Positions 17,047 to 25,646 of a stretch of 64,000 bases of DNA are shown here, one piece after another (position 1 is the stretch's first letter; every line of letters starts with the position of its first letter). The notes beneath the pieces are model-generated. The model saw nothing but the letters and a program-made list of their open reading frames with translations, was not told the DNA's origin and searched no databases. This stretch comes from an uncultured Aquimarina sp. (GTDB lineage Bacteria; Bacteroidota; Bacteroidia; Flavobacteriales; Flavobacteriaceae). A program made the translations under genes and the position numbers. The stretch is from the NCBI RefSeq assembly GCF_947495315.1, contig NZ_CANLYD010000017.1:90598-154597 (forward strand), written 5' to 3'.

Positions 17047-19983
17047 ATGTTTAATTCAGGACATAAAGATATCATCCAACCCAAACTCAAAATTGGTCAT
17101 CCTAATGATAGGTTTGAACAAGAAGCCGATCAGGTGGCCGATCACGTGATGAGAATGCCTGTAACTCAAATACCTTCTGTTCAACGAAAATGTGAAGCTT
17201 GCGAAGAAGAAGAGTTACAAATTAAATCTTTAGAGACTGCCATTACTCCAATTGTTCGGAAACAGGAAGATGAAGAAGAGGAAATATTGCAAATGAAAGG
17301 GTATAGGGACGAAAGTAGTTCCGTTTCAAACTTAGAATCTTCACTTCAACAAAGTAAAGGAAGCGGGCAGTATATGGATGAATCCACACAATTGCAAATG
17401 AATCAAGGTATAGGAGCAGATTTTTCTAATGTTAAGATTCATACTGATACGAATGCCGTACAGATGAATCAACAATTAAATGCCAAAGCATTTACCAATG
17501 GTTCGGATGTTTACTTTAACCAAGGAAAATATAACCCTCAAAGTTCTGAAGGGAAACATTTATTAGCACATGAACTGACACATGTGGTACAGCAACGAAG
17601 TAATAATGAAATAATACAACGCGCTCCGCTTCCTAAAAAACAATTTGAATCTGTACAATATACCTTAAAGCGATATATATCAGAACTTCATGATCATATG
17701 GATAATGGAAGAACCAAAGAAGCAAAACTTTTAACTCCTAAAATAATTTCATATGCTACAGGAGCATTAAGCCAGATGTATGGGCTAGAAGCCGCAAAAG
17801 CACTTTTTAGATTAGATATGACCGATGAGGCAATTAAAATATTAGATGCGTATTCAAGTGCATATTTTGGTACTTCTTCCAGAGGAAGACCTTCACAGGA
17901 ATCTGCTACATTAATTTATGAAGAAGGTAAAAAAGCTTTTGCGGTCAATAAGATTGATCATAGTTTTGAGTTGTTTGAAAGGCTTATTAAATGGATGGAT
18001 CGTAATGAGTTGATTGGCACTTATTATGCAAACCATATGGAGCATTTTACAAGCAAGATGTATCCAAAAGTCGTTGACGCCTTAATATCTATCCCTGAGT
18101 TTCATAAAGTAAATGGCGATATCGCAAAGCAAACAACATCCTTAGAAAAAGTAAAACAATTAATTCTAAATTCTAAGATAACCGATAAATACGCAATATA
18201 CGCTTCCAGTGCTTTTATTAGATTAGGTGATGTGACCTCTGCCAGTGAAATACTGGTTGATGGGGCAAAAGACTACAAACCGTCTTACAATAGTGGGGTC
18301 ACGTATGGATATAAGACAATTAAGCATTTGATAGAAAAAGGAAATGAAGCTATTACATCAAAAGATATAGAAAATGCCTTTTCAATTTTTAATCTTGCCT
18401 TTTTATGGATTGAAGCTAATAAAGAAGAAATTAATAAGAAAGACTTTTCTAGTTTTCTACATAAGAGAACTGATATAGATGGATTATTTTATGAAGCCAT
18501 GCATGGTATGTTAAAAATAATAGATCACTTTATAAATGATGTGGAAGTTGATTTAAAATCTGGTGGAGCTAATGCTACTACAAAAATTGAGTTGGTTAAA
18601 AAGTGGATGAAAAGAATTGAAACGGCACTTCTAAGATTTAACAATCAAAATTTTATAATAGCGAAGGTGGATCAGGATAGCAATGATCCAACTATTGCTA
18701 GGTATCAGGATGCTAATGATGCTACAAAATCAATGAAAGTCACGGATTATGATACAGGTCAAAGTCCTATGGACTTAATTTTGAATCCAAATCCTTTCAA
18801 GGATAGAATGCAAAGAATACATGATATGATGAATGTAAAAACCAATCAAATAACCAATTTGGTTGATTTTTATGAACGAGATAAAACTATTGTTGAATTA
18901 TTTAAAACCAAACATAGTAGAACTCCAGACATTCATAATATATCAGATAGAAAGCTTTTTTGGAATTTAAAATATGATCATCTAATAACCAATAAATCTA
19001 GTAAAGAAGATGCTATACAAGTTCTGATTGATGATATTAAAAACTATCTAAGAGCATTTTCTATTCATACGTTTTATAATATTCCCGATACTAAAAAAGA
19101 TATTATTAGTGGTGATTATCCAGAATCGATTACCGGACAAGCACTCAAAGATTGTGGGATTTTTGCGATGCAAACAGCGTACGAATTATCACTAATAAGA
19201 ACTAAAGCAAATATTGACTTTTATTTCGTGTGGGTACCAAATCATGTATATTTAGGGATTATTGATAGAGATTTAAAATATGGTTGGTCAGTAAACAATA
19301 ATTTCATTAGTAAGATAGATCAAGATATTACCGCTATAGGAATCGGTCCTAGTGTAATTTTAGCAAATTACACAACTTTTACTGCTTTCGATATAAAAAA
19401 GATTGATGATTTTAGTGAAAAAGGACTGTATAAAAATTACAGAGCCACTCCGAATACATTATTTCTTCCAAAAAATTATCATACTTTAAGTAAGAGTAAA
19501 AAAGATAAGGCGGATGAAAAAGCAAAAGAACTAAAAAAGATATACTTGTCCTTAAATAAGGTGACAAGGGTTAATCATCTTAAGACCATTCAACTGATGA
19601 GAGAATTGAAAACAAAATTTAATCTTCTTGATGATAAAAATGATGCAGCGTTTAAGACTGATGCTATTAAGAAAGTTTTAGAACTATACGACCCTTATAA
19701 AATATTGACTAATGTAACTATTGATTATTTCAAGGAATTAGATACCATAAAACAAACAGGAAATAAAAATATTACTAATAAGTTTAGTTTTAGGTACTAT
19801 GAAAATGTATGGACCATGATGCGTTGGGTAATATTTAAGTTAGGACAGGATAGTTTTAAAAAAGATTCGGAAATGACAAATCCAGCTTATGCAAATCCAG
19901 ATGTATCTTATGTAGGAGATCCTGTGCCTTGGGAAAAATTAAACATCTCATTACCTGTAAAAAGTTCTTCAACAACTCCTTAG
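17047..19983 (+). CDS. DUF4157 (eCIS-core) cargo protein 4 with possible cysteine-peptidase/transglutaminase-like domain
   Basis: 978 residues, the largest cargo protein here. The leader (KLKIGHPNDRFEQEADQVAD, KCEACEEEELQ) and DUF4157 core (HELTH at 175-179) are followed by helical, TPR-like segments (about 200-480) and a long C-terminal part. Around residues 700-745 there is KDCGIFAMQTAYELSLI, then WVPNHVYLGIIDRD. This spaces Cys703, His733 and a nearby Asp (740 or 742) in the order found in papain-fold and transglutaminase-like enzymes. I infer a possible Cys-His-Asp active site and thus a protease or cross-linking toxin; I cannot confirm the fold. The final 100 residues end in a Ser/Thr/Pro tail. 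It begins 4 bases after the small ORF and ends the DUF4157 array. Confidence 0.78.
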   Translation: MFNSGHKDIIQPKLKIGHPNDRFEQEADQVADHVMRMPVTQIPSVQRKCEACEEEELQIKSLETAITPIVRKQEDEEEEILQMKGYRDESSSVSNLESSLQQSKGSGQYMDESTQLQMNQGIGADFSNVKIHTDTNAVQMNQQLNAKAFTNGSDVYFNQGKYNPQSSEGKHLLAHELTHVVQQRSNNEIIQRAPLPKKQFESVQYTLKRYISELHDHMDNGRTKEAKLLTPKIISYATGALSQMYGLEAAKALFRLDMTDEAIKILDAYSSAYFGTSSRGRPSQESATLIYEEGKKAFAVNKIDHSFELFERLIKWMDRNELIGTYYANHMEHFTSKMYPKVVDALISIPEFHKVNGDIAKQTTSLEKVKQLILNSKITDKYAIYASSAFIRLGDVTSASEILVDGAKDYKPSYNSGVTYGYKTIKHLIEKGNEAITSKDIENAFSIFNLAFLWIEANKEEINKKDFSSFLHKRTDIDGLFYEAMHGMLKIIDHFINDVEVDLKSGGANATTKIELVKKWMKRIETALLRFNNQNFIIAKVDQDSNDPTIARYQDANDATKSMKVTDYDTGQSPMDLILNPNPFKDRMQRIHDMMNVKTNQITNLVDFYERDKTIVELFKTKHSRTPDIHNISDRKLFWNLKYDHLITNKSSKEDAIQVLIDDIKNYLRAFSIHTFYNIPDTKKDIISGDYPESITGQALKDCGIFAMQTAYELSLIRTKANIDFYFVWVPNHVYLGIIDRDLKYGWSVNNNFISKIDQDITAIGIGPSVILANYTTFTAFDIKKIDDFSEKGLYKNYRATPNTLFLPKNYHTLSKSKKDKADEKAKELKKIYLSLNKVTRVNHLKTIQLMRELKTKFNLLDDKNDAAFKTDAIKKVLELYDPYKILTNVTIDYFKELDTIKQTGNKNITNKFSFRYYENVWTMMRWVIFKLGQDSFKKDSEMTNPAYANPDVSYVGDPVPWEKLNISLPVKSSSTTP

Positions 19984-20126
19984 CATCGAATTGAGTAATT
20001 ATGCCAGTTATACTTTGAATTTGCAATGAAATAAGATTATAGGAAAATACCCCTAAAAAGATTAGTTTTTTACCCCACTGAAAACCAGTTAAATAAGAGT
20101 AAATTTAGGTTCTAAATCAGAATGGG

Positions 20127-20945
20127 ATGAAAAAAACAGCATATCAGAAAGAACTTGTTATTAAAGCCACTCAAAAAAGAAGAGGAACGAATAATAACAA
20201 AAAGGATGTTATGAAAATTCAATCTTGGTTAACGCTATTTTCTATGCAGAATCCTAGTAGCGGAACTGCAACCGGTATTGATGGAGATTTTGGTCCGGCT
20301 ACAGAGAGAGCTGTAAAAAACTTTCAGGGATTTAATAACCTAACAAAAACAGGAACTGTTGATCAACAGCTATTTGATATATTATCATCCAATCTAAAAG
20401 AAGCTTTTGAAAAACCATTAGTCAATAATAATTTAAGAGATTTGATGGTGGAAGTTGCAGAAAATCATTTAAAACAACATCCCTTTGAGTTGGAAATACA
20501 AGGACAATCTAATAGCGGTCCTTGGGTACGAAGCTATATGGATGGTCATGATGGATCACCTTGGTTCTGGTGTATGGGCTTTGCACAAGCAGTACTTGAT
20601 CAGGCTTCGAGTGCTTTGGGTAAAAACTTTAAAACCTTAATGCCATTAACTTACAGTTGCGATACCGTTGGTAATACGGGTTTAGAAAAAGGTTTATTAT
20701 CCAGGTACCAAAAAATTAGAATAGATCCAACTTTAATAAAACAAGGTGATATTTTTCTAATTCAGAAATCGCGTCTGGATTGGACACATACCGGTATAAT
20801 AACAGCGGTTGAAGGAGATGTAATAGAAACGATAGAAGGGAATACCAATCATCTAGGTTCTAGAAATGGGGTAGCCGTTATGAAAAGAACCAGAAGCTTT
20901 AGAAGATCCAAGATAGATGTGTTTTCTATTGAATCTTTAGTATAA
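20127..20945 (+). CDS. peptidoglycan-binding and CHAP-like hydrolase
   Basis: 272 residues without a signal peptide. Residues about 25-90 form a PG_binding_1 domain (GIDGDFGPATERAVKNFQG is characteristic). The C-terminal half looks like a CHAP or NlpC/P60-type amidase/endopeptidase: the candidate nucleophile Cys149 lies in SPWFWCMGFAQAVL, His221 in DWTHTGIIT, and an EGNTN turn follows at 237-241. It would cut peptide bonds in peptidoglycan. Lacking its own export signal, and lying 143 bases after the last cargo gene, it could be an eCIS cargo or the enzyme that opens the producer's wall for particle release. It does not carry the DUF4157 leader. Domain calls are firm; the role in the eCIS is inference. 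Confidence 0.8.
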   Translation: MKKTAYQKELVIKATQKRRGTNNNKKDVMKIQSWLTLFSMQNPSSGTATGIDGDFGPATERAVKNFQGFNNLTKTGTVDQQLFDILSSNLKEAFEKPLVNNNLRDLMVEVAENHLKQHPFELEIQGQSNSGPWVRSYMDGHDGSPWFWCMGFAQAVLDQASSALGKNFKTLMPLTYSCDTVGNTGLEKGLLSRYQKIRIDPTLIKQGDIFLIQKSRLDWTHTGIITAVEGDVIETIEGNTNHLGSRNGVAVMKRTRSFRRSKIDVFSIESLV

Positions 20946-21294
20946 AAAGAATAATGATAGTTAAAGGATGTTTATATCATTTATAAAAACATCATAAAAT
21001 AGCATGAAGTACAATTTACCTGCCTTAAAACAAGTGCTGCTAAGTATAAAGAAATTCAACTTTATACACTGCTAGATGGTATTAAAAATGAATACCCGAA
21101 AGAAGTAAAATGGTAACGATATAAGAGTTTATAAACTATTTTATCATCTTATCAACAATTCCATGTATATCCATAGAGAAATCAATACTTTAGAATGGAT
21201 CTTGTTTAATCTCCCAAGATTTTTTTATTAAAAAGGTTGTATTAACGCCTTTTTCGATCCATAGTTTTGATACTAATATTATTTTACTCTTTGG
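20946..21294 (+). other. intergenic region between the eCIS locus and the pxp operon
   Basis: No convincing complete gene. A frame from about 21003 to 21116 reads without a stop and ends EYPKEVKW-stop but lacks a clear start; it may be the remnant of a decayed gene. Directly upstream of the transporter, TAGTTTTG at 21262-21269 fits the Bacteroidota -7 pattern TAnnTTTG. A TTG at 21237-21239 could serve as the -33 element, though the spacing is a few bases long. No strong terminator hairpin was seen. Confidence 0.4.
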
Positions 21295-22512
21295 ATGAAA
21301 AATATTTTTAAGATAGGCCCGGGAACATTAGTTACTGCAGCCTTTATTGGTCCTGGGACAGTTACCGTCTGTACATTGGCAGGAGTTCAATTTGGATATT
21401 CACTTCTTTGGGCTTTGGCACTATCCATAGTGGCCTGTATTGTTTTACAGGAAATGGCAGCACGCTTGGGAATAGTGACACAAAAAGGATTAAGTGAAGT
21501 ATTAAAATCTCAATTTGACAATAAAATAGTAAGATGGGTACTGATAGTATTGATATTGTCCGCTATTTTTATAGGAAATGCTGCATACGAAGCAGGTAAT
21601 ATTAGTGGAGGAGTATTAGGATTGTCTACCATTTTAGGGTCACCAATAGTGAAGATAGGTGCTATTTCGGTTAATTACATGAGCCTTACTATTGGAGTAA
21701 TAGCCTTTGTGCTACTGTATATTGGAAATTATAAAGTCTTAGAACGCAGTTTAATAGTACTCGTATTATTCATGAGTATCGCGTTTATCGTAACGGCAAT
21801 TGTTACCAAACCGGATCTTTCTCCGCTTTTTAAAGGTTTTGTGCCTGATCTGTCAGCTGATAAAATACTTACAATTGTTGGGTTGATAGGAACCACAGTG
21901 GTACCTTATAATCTTTTTCTTCACGCATCTATCGTAAGTGAAAAATGGAAATCTAAAGAAGATCTACCGGAAGCAAGAAAAGATACTATTGTAGCCATAG
22001 TATTAGGTGGATTGGTTTCTATGGCAATAATAATTGCTGGAGCTGCCATACAGCAAACAGAAGTTAATAATGCAGCTGATCTGGCAAAAGGACTTGAACC
22101 GGTTTTTGGATCAATGGCAAAATATGTATTGTCATTGGGATTATTTGCAGCCGGAATCACTTCTGCAATCACAGCACCTTTGGCAGCTGCCTATGTAGTA
22201 AAAGGATGTCTGGGTTGGAACGATGGGTTGAAGAGTACATCATTTAGATCTGTATGGATGTTCATACTTTTTTTAGGTGTCTTGTTTTCATCTTTAGGAA
22301 TAAAATCAATAGTAATTATTCGATTTGCACAAATAGCCAATGGGCTTCTTTTACCCATCATTGCAATCTTCCTTTTATGGGTTATGAATCGGAAAAATAT
22401 TTTGGGGAATTTTACTAATTCTTTAAAGCAAAATGTACTTGGTTTTTTGATAGTGCTTATTACTTGTTTTTTAGGATTTAGAGGTGTGTGGAAAGTAATT
22501 GAAAATTTGTAA
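21295..22512 (+). CDS. NRAMP-related membrane transporter (YcsG-like), 5-oxoprolinase associated
   Basis: 405 residues, about 11 hydrophobic segments, NRAMP (SLC11) fold by overall pattern. Canonical metal-transporting NRAMPs have DPGN in TM1 and MPH in TM6. Here TM1 has GPGT (residues 19-22) and TM6 has TTVVPYNLFLH, with Val203 where the metal-binding Met stands. The known metal-ligand positions are therefore changed, and transport of Mn or Fe is unlikely. It lies 27 bases before pxpA; Bacillus ycsG, an NRAMP homologue, sits in the equivalent ycsF/kip cluster. I infer a role in taking up 5-oxoproline or a related solute, or a different cation. Family is sure; substrate is not. Confidence 0.85.
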   Translation: MKNIFKIGPGTLVTAAFIGPGTVTVCTLAGVQFGYSLLWALALSIVACIVLQEMAARLGIVTQKGLSEVLKSQFDNKIVRWVLIVLILSAIFIGNAAYEAGNISGGVLGLSTILGSPIVKIGAISVNYMSLTIGVIAFVLLYIGNYKVLERSLIVLVLFMSIAFIVTAIVTKPDLSPLFKGFVPDLSADKILTIVGLIGTTVVPYNLFLHASIVSEKWKSKEDLPEARKDTIVAIVLGGLVSMAIIIAGAAIQQTEVNNAADLAKGLEPVFGSMAKYVLSLGLFAAGITSAITAPLAAAYVVKGCLGWNDGLKSTSFRSVWMFILFLGVLFSSLGIKSIVIIRFAQIANGLLLPIIAIFLLWVMNRKNILGNFTNSLKQNVLGFLIVLITCFLGFRGVWKVIENL

Positions 22513-22539
22513 GAAAAATCTTTATTAAAAGTAGGAGTT

Positions 22540-23271
22540 TTGAAAAGGATACTATTAAATTCTGATGTAGGAGAAGAGGCTGGTTTTGATGAGCAAATCA
22601 TGCCGTATATTTCATGGTGTAATATCGCTTGTGGAGTTCATGCAGGCAATGATCAAGTGATTAGAGAAACGATTGATTTAGCGTTGAAACATCAAGTAGA
22701 AATCGGAGCACATCCTTCATATCCTGATCGTGAAAATTTCGGAAGAGTGGTTATGGATATTTCATATGATCATCTCGTCTTGACTTTGACGGATCAAATC
22801 CAAAAAGTAAAATCTCTTACAGAAGAAGCTGGTGGTCAACTGCATCATGTAAAAGCACATGGGGCTTTGTATAATGAAGCTATGAAAAATAAACAAGTAG
22901 CAAAAGCAATACTTCAATCTGTAATAAATATCGATAAAAGTTTATCAATAATAACTCCAAAAGATTCATTAATTTCTTATATTTGTGAAGGAGATATGGA
23001 GCTAAAACATGAGGTTTTTGCAGACCGGAATTATAATAATGATTTGACCTTGGTTTCACGTTCAAAGGAAGAGGCAGTATTAACGGATCCGAAAAAAGTT
23101 TTCGATCATGTCTGGAGAATGGTTTCTGATGGAAAAGTGAAAACAATAAAAGGAGAGGAGATACAAGTTTTTTTTGATACGATTTGTGTGCATGGCGATA
23201 ACCCAAAATCAGTTCAAATTTTGGAGAATATATATAGTGAGTTTTTAAGACTAAATTTTATGATGAAATGA
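22540..23271 (+). CDS. pxpA: 5-oxoprolinase subunit A (LamB/YcsF family)
   Basis: 243 residues with the full LamB/YcsF signature: ILLNSDVGEEAGFDEQIMPY near the start, NIACGVHAGND, then EIGAHPSYPDRENFGR. Together with PxpB and PxpC it catalyses ATP-dependent opening of 5-oxoproline (pyroglutamate) to glutamate in the cytoplasm, removing a damage product of glutamine and glutamate. The start is a TTG at 22540; the family begins just before the Asn-Ser-Asp motif, so no earlier start is needed. It overlaps pxpB by 4 bases (ATGA), which indicates translational coupling. Confidence 0.93.
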   Translation: MKRILLNSDVGEEAGFDEQIMPYISWCNIACGVHAGNDQVIRETIDLALKHQVEIGAHPSYPDRENFGRVVMDISYDHLVLTLTDQIQKVKSLTEEAGGQLHHVKAHGALYNEAMKNKQVAKAILQSVINIDKSLSIITPKDSLISYICEGDMELKHEVFADRNYNNDLTLVSRSKEEAVLTDPKKVFDHVWRMVSDGKVKTIKGEEIQVFFDTICVHGDNPKSVQILENIYSEFLRLNFMMK

Positions 23272-24002
23272 AGAATTTAGAAACTCAATTTCAATACAAA
23301 CCCTTCAACGAGAATGCAATTTTGATTCAAGGACCGTCTATAATTGATGAAATTCTATTAGAATCGTTACTTTTTTACAAAAAATCCATTGAAAAATTTT
23401 ATGATAAACTAATTGTTGAAGTAATTCTATCATATAACTCGCTATTAATTTATTACGAATCTACTATAGAAGATGTCTATGGTGAGATTTTAACATTAAA
23501 ATCACTGTTTTATAATGATGCTAAAGTTTTAACTAGAAAAAAACGTTTGTGGAAAATACCGGTTTGTTATTCTAATGCTCTCGCTCCAGAACTCCCTTCT
23601 TTTGCTGCGAAAAAATCTATGAATATTGATGAAGTGATTTCATTACACACTATTCCGTTATATATTGTTTATTTTATCGGTTTTCTTCCTGGGTTTTTGT
23701 ACCTAGGTGGATTGGATGATAAGTTGGTTACTCCTAGGAAATCTACCCCAAGCTTAAAGTTGGAAAAAGGATCTGTTGCTATAGGTGGAAATCAAACAGG
23801 GATTTACCCATGTGATAGTCCTGGAGGTTGGCATGTAATTGGTAAGACACCCATTGATTTTTTTGACCTTAATGCAGAAGAACCTTGCTTTGCCTTATCC
23901 GGAGATAAAGTTCAGTTTATATCGATTAAAGAAAATGAATATAACGACATAAGTAATTTACTTAAAATAGGTGATTATATACTTGAAAGCGATATTTTAT
24001 GA
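23268..24002 (+). CDS. pxpB: 5-oxoprolinase subunit B (KipI-like, allophanate hydrolase subunit 1 domain)
   Basis: 244 residues. The C-terminal two thirds hold the cyclophilin-like KipI/AHS1 domain, with FIGFLPGFLYLGGLDDKL, TPRKSTPSLKLEKGSVAIGG and GIYPCDSPGGWHVIGKT, all strongly conserved in the family. The N-terminal part is the smaller alpha/beta region. It forms the 5-oxoprolinase complex with PxpA and PxpC. Start ATG overlaps the pxpA stop, and its own stop overlaps the pxpC start by 4 bases. In Bacillus the homologue KipI also inhibits the sporulation kinase KinA, which is not relevant to this organism. Confidence 0.92.
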   Translation: MKNLETQFQYKPFNENAILIQGPSIIDEILLESLLFYKKSIEKFYDKLIVEVILSYNSLLIYYESTIEDVYGEILTLKSLFYNDAKVLTRKKRLWKIPVCYSNALAPELPSFAAKKSMNIDEVISLHTIPLYIVYFIGFLPGFLYLGGLDDKLVTPRKSTPSLKLEKGSVAIGGNQTGIYPCDSPGGWHVIGKTPIDFFDLNAEEPCFALSGDKVQFISIKENEYNDISNLLKIGDYILESDIL

Positions 24003-24853
24003 TAGGTAGTTTAGAAGTAATTTCTTCAGGTTTATATACTACCATTCAAGATGGTGGTCGTCAGGGTTTTTCTGAATTTGGAGTTCCAAGAAGTGGGGTG
24101 ATGGATCGCCAATCCTTTTTTTTAGCAAATGCAATTTTGAATAATGATGAAAATTGTGCTGTTATAGAATGGACGATGATACCTCCAGTTTTGAAATTTT
24201 ATGAAAACACAATTATTTCAATTACCGGTGCAGTTTGTATTCCGTTTTTGAATAACGAAGAAAAGAAAATGAATTGTCAATTGCAGATCAAAAAAGGTGA
24301 TGTTTTAAAGCTTAAAAATATCACAAATGGAGTATGTGGTTTTGTAGGAATAAAATTTGGATTTCAATCCGAAGTAGTATTAAAAAGTAGATCTCAATAT
24401 AAAATGATTACTGCTTCATCTAGACTTCAAAAAAATGATGTCATTCCCTATAAAAAGAGGGTTGATTTTTCGACAAGATATACTTCGGTTAATCAGTCTG
24501 TTTTTTGGAATAAATCTAAAGTGATTCATGCTTTCGAAGGACCGGATTTTGATCTCTTATCAGAAAGACAGCAGAGTGATTTATTGCATATGGATTTTAC
24601 AATTTCTAGGGATCGAAATCGCATGGCAATTCCTTTGGATGAGTTGTTAGAAAATGATTTGGATTCCATGTTAACATCTCCAGTTTTACCAGGTACTGTT
24701 CAGTTGACTCCATCGGGTCAATTGATTATCTTGATGAGGGATTGTCAAACTACTGGAGGATATCCAAGAGTGTTGCAATTGACTAAAGATGCTATAAATA
24801 GTATAGCTCAAAAAAGGATGGGAGAGCAAATAAAGTTTGAACTAAATGTTTAA
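23999..24853 (+). CDS. pxpC: 5-oxoprolinase subunit C (KipA-like, biotin-dependent carboxyltransferase-type domain)
   Basis: 284 residues, AHS2/KipA domain. The N-terminus shows the family pattern SGLYTTIQDGGRQGFSEFGV and then PRSGVMDRQSFFLANAIL; the C-terminal part has SPVLPGTVQLTPSGQLIIL and DCQTTGGYPRVLQLT. It is the third subunit of the ATP-dependent 5-oxoprolinase. It is the last gene of the transporter-pxpABC operon. No clear terminator follows immediately; the next notable structures are the two GC hairpins near 25035-25080. Confidence 0.92.
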   Translation: MIGSLEVISSGLYTTIQDGGRQGFSEFGVPRSGVMDRQSFFLANAILNNDENCAVIEWTMIPPVLKFYENTIISITGAVCIPFLNNEEKKMNCQLQIKKGDVLKLKNITNGVCGFVGIKFGFQSEVVLKSRSQYKMITASSRLQKNDVIPYKKRVDFSTRYTSVNQSVFWNKSKVIHAFEGPDFDLLSERQQSDLLHMDFTISRDRNRMAIPLDELLENDLDSMLTSPVLPGTVQLTPSGQLIILMRDCQTTGGYPRVLQLTKDAINSIAQKRMGEQIKFELNV

Positions 24854-25034
24854 TAATGATAGTTTCTTTATATTTCTTATGGTAATCGTAATTTTTAATT
24901 TTCTTTGTGAATGTTTTGCAATATTAGAAGCTTTTTTTTAAATAGACCTATGTTGTTTTTAAGAAGTATGTTAGTTTGCGTTTTTAGTTGTACTCGGCGT
25001 TTTCATAAGGATGGAGAGTGGTAAGTAATTTATA

Positions 25035-25078
25035 AGGGGGTGAATCCACCCTTTTTCATAAGGGGGAAAACCCCCTAG
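25035..25078 (+). promoter_or_regulatory. pair of tandem GC-rich hairpins
   Basis: First hairpin: GGGTG-AATC-CACCC with flanking G/A-T pairs (about 25035-25055). Second: AGGGGG-AAAA-CCCCCT (25061-25076). Both are preceded by ATAAGGGGG, so they also form a direct repeat spaced by about 26 bases. The first is followed by five T and could end the pxp transcript. The repetition and the position before a two-component cluster also suit a binding site for the regulator encoded at 27125-27781. Function not established. Confidence 0.45.
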
Positions 25079-25181
25079 TTGTGTTTTTTTGTAAATTTAT
25101 AAAATGTGCTTAAGTATTTGATTTTAAGATATTTAATTATGTGGTTTTACCGTAAATAGATTAAGGAAAAGGGTTGGGATA

Positions 25182-25214
25182 TTTGTGTAAAACATTGTTT
25201 TTTGGATATATTAG
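25182..25214 (+). promoter_or_regulatory. candidate Bacteroidota-type promoter of the kinase/regulator cluster
   Basis: TTTG (25182-25185) and TATATTAG (25207-25214) separated by 21 bases resemble the Bacteroidota housekeeping pattern TTTG-N19-TAnnTTTG. The match at the -7 element is partial. Confidence 0.3.
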
Positions 25215-25244
25215 CAACTGTTAACCCAAAAAATATTTAATGTT

Positions 25245-25646
25245 ATGGCAAAAAAAATACAAAAACCCGAAAAGTGTATTACTGAAAATGAAGCAAGAGA
25301 GCTTCACGATAACTGGTGTAAGAAAAGAGGAAAACGACTTCAGAAGAAACTTGGATTCGAAGATGCTCGTGAGTTTCATTGGTCGGTAGCTGAATTAGAA
25401 GAGTATTTGGCTTATGTAAAGCAAGAGTCAGAAGAACAAGGGATTAAAGATCCGGGTATCAGAGTTTATTTAGGTGCCTATCCAAAATCTAAATGTAAAA
25501 TGGGTAAAGGAATGTCTACCTTGTTTTTCTCTGCTACAGGTTCACGTCCAGGTGCATCTGGTAAAGATGGAAGTATTCAAGAGAATAATTATGATATTCC
25601 TGCTTTTAATCTTGGTTCTGCAGGAGATCCTCCTAATAATTATTAA
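25245..25646 (+). CDS. conserved-looking hypothetical protein, 133 residues
   Basis: A hydrophilic cytoplasmic protein. The N-terminal half is basic and helical (ENEARELHDNWCKKRGKRLQ, then DAREFHWSVAELEEYLAYVK). The C-terminal half is Gly/Asn/Ser-rich and looks disordered, with DIPAFNLGSAGDPPNNY at the end. The segment GIRVYLGAYPKSK, ending near STLFFSATGS, suggests a small beta core. The stop overlaps the next gene by one base, so it is co-transcribed with the membrane protein, kinase and regulator. I do not recognise a family with known function. It could be the output or sensing partner of the two-component system. Confidence 0.75.
   Translation: MAKKIQKPEKCITENEARELHDNWCKKRGKRLQKKLGFEDAREFHWSVAELEEYLAYVKQESEEQGIKDPGIRVYLGAYPKSKCKMGKGMSTLFFSATGSRPGASGKDGSIQENNYDIPAFNLGSAGDPPNNY

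Larger units (their letters stand above)
24854..25244 (+). other. intergenic region upstream of the kinase/regulator cluster
   Basis: 391 bases without a gene. It contains two tandem GC-rich hairpins in otherwise AT-rich DNA (25035-25078, listed separately). A candidate Bacteroidota promoter lies about 40 bases before the next gene: TTTG at 25182-25185 and TATATTAG at 25207-25214 with a 21-base spacer. Confidence 0.5.
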
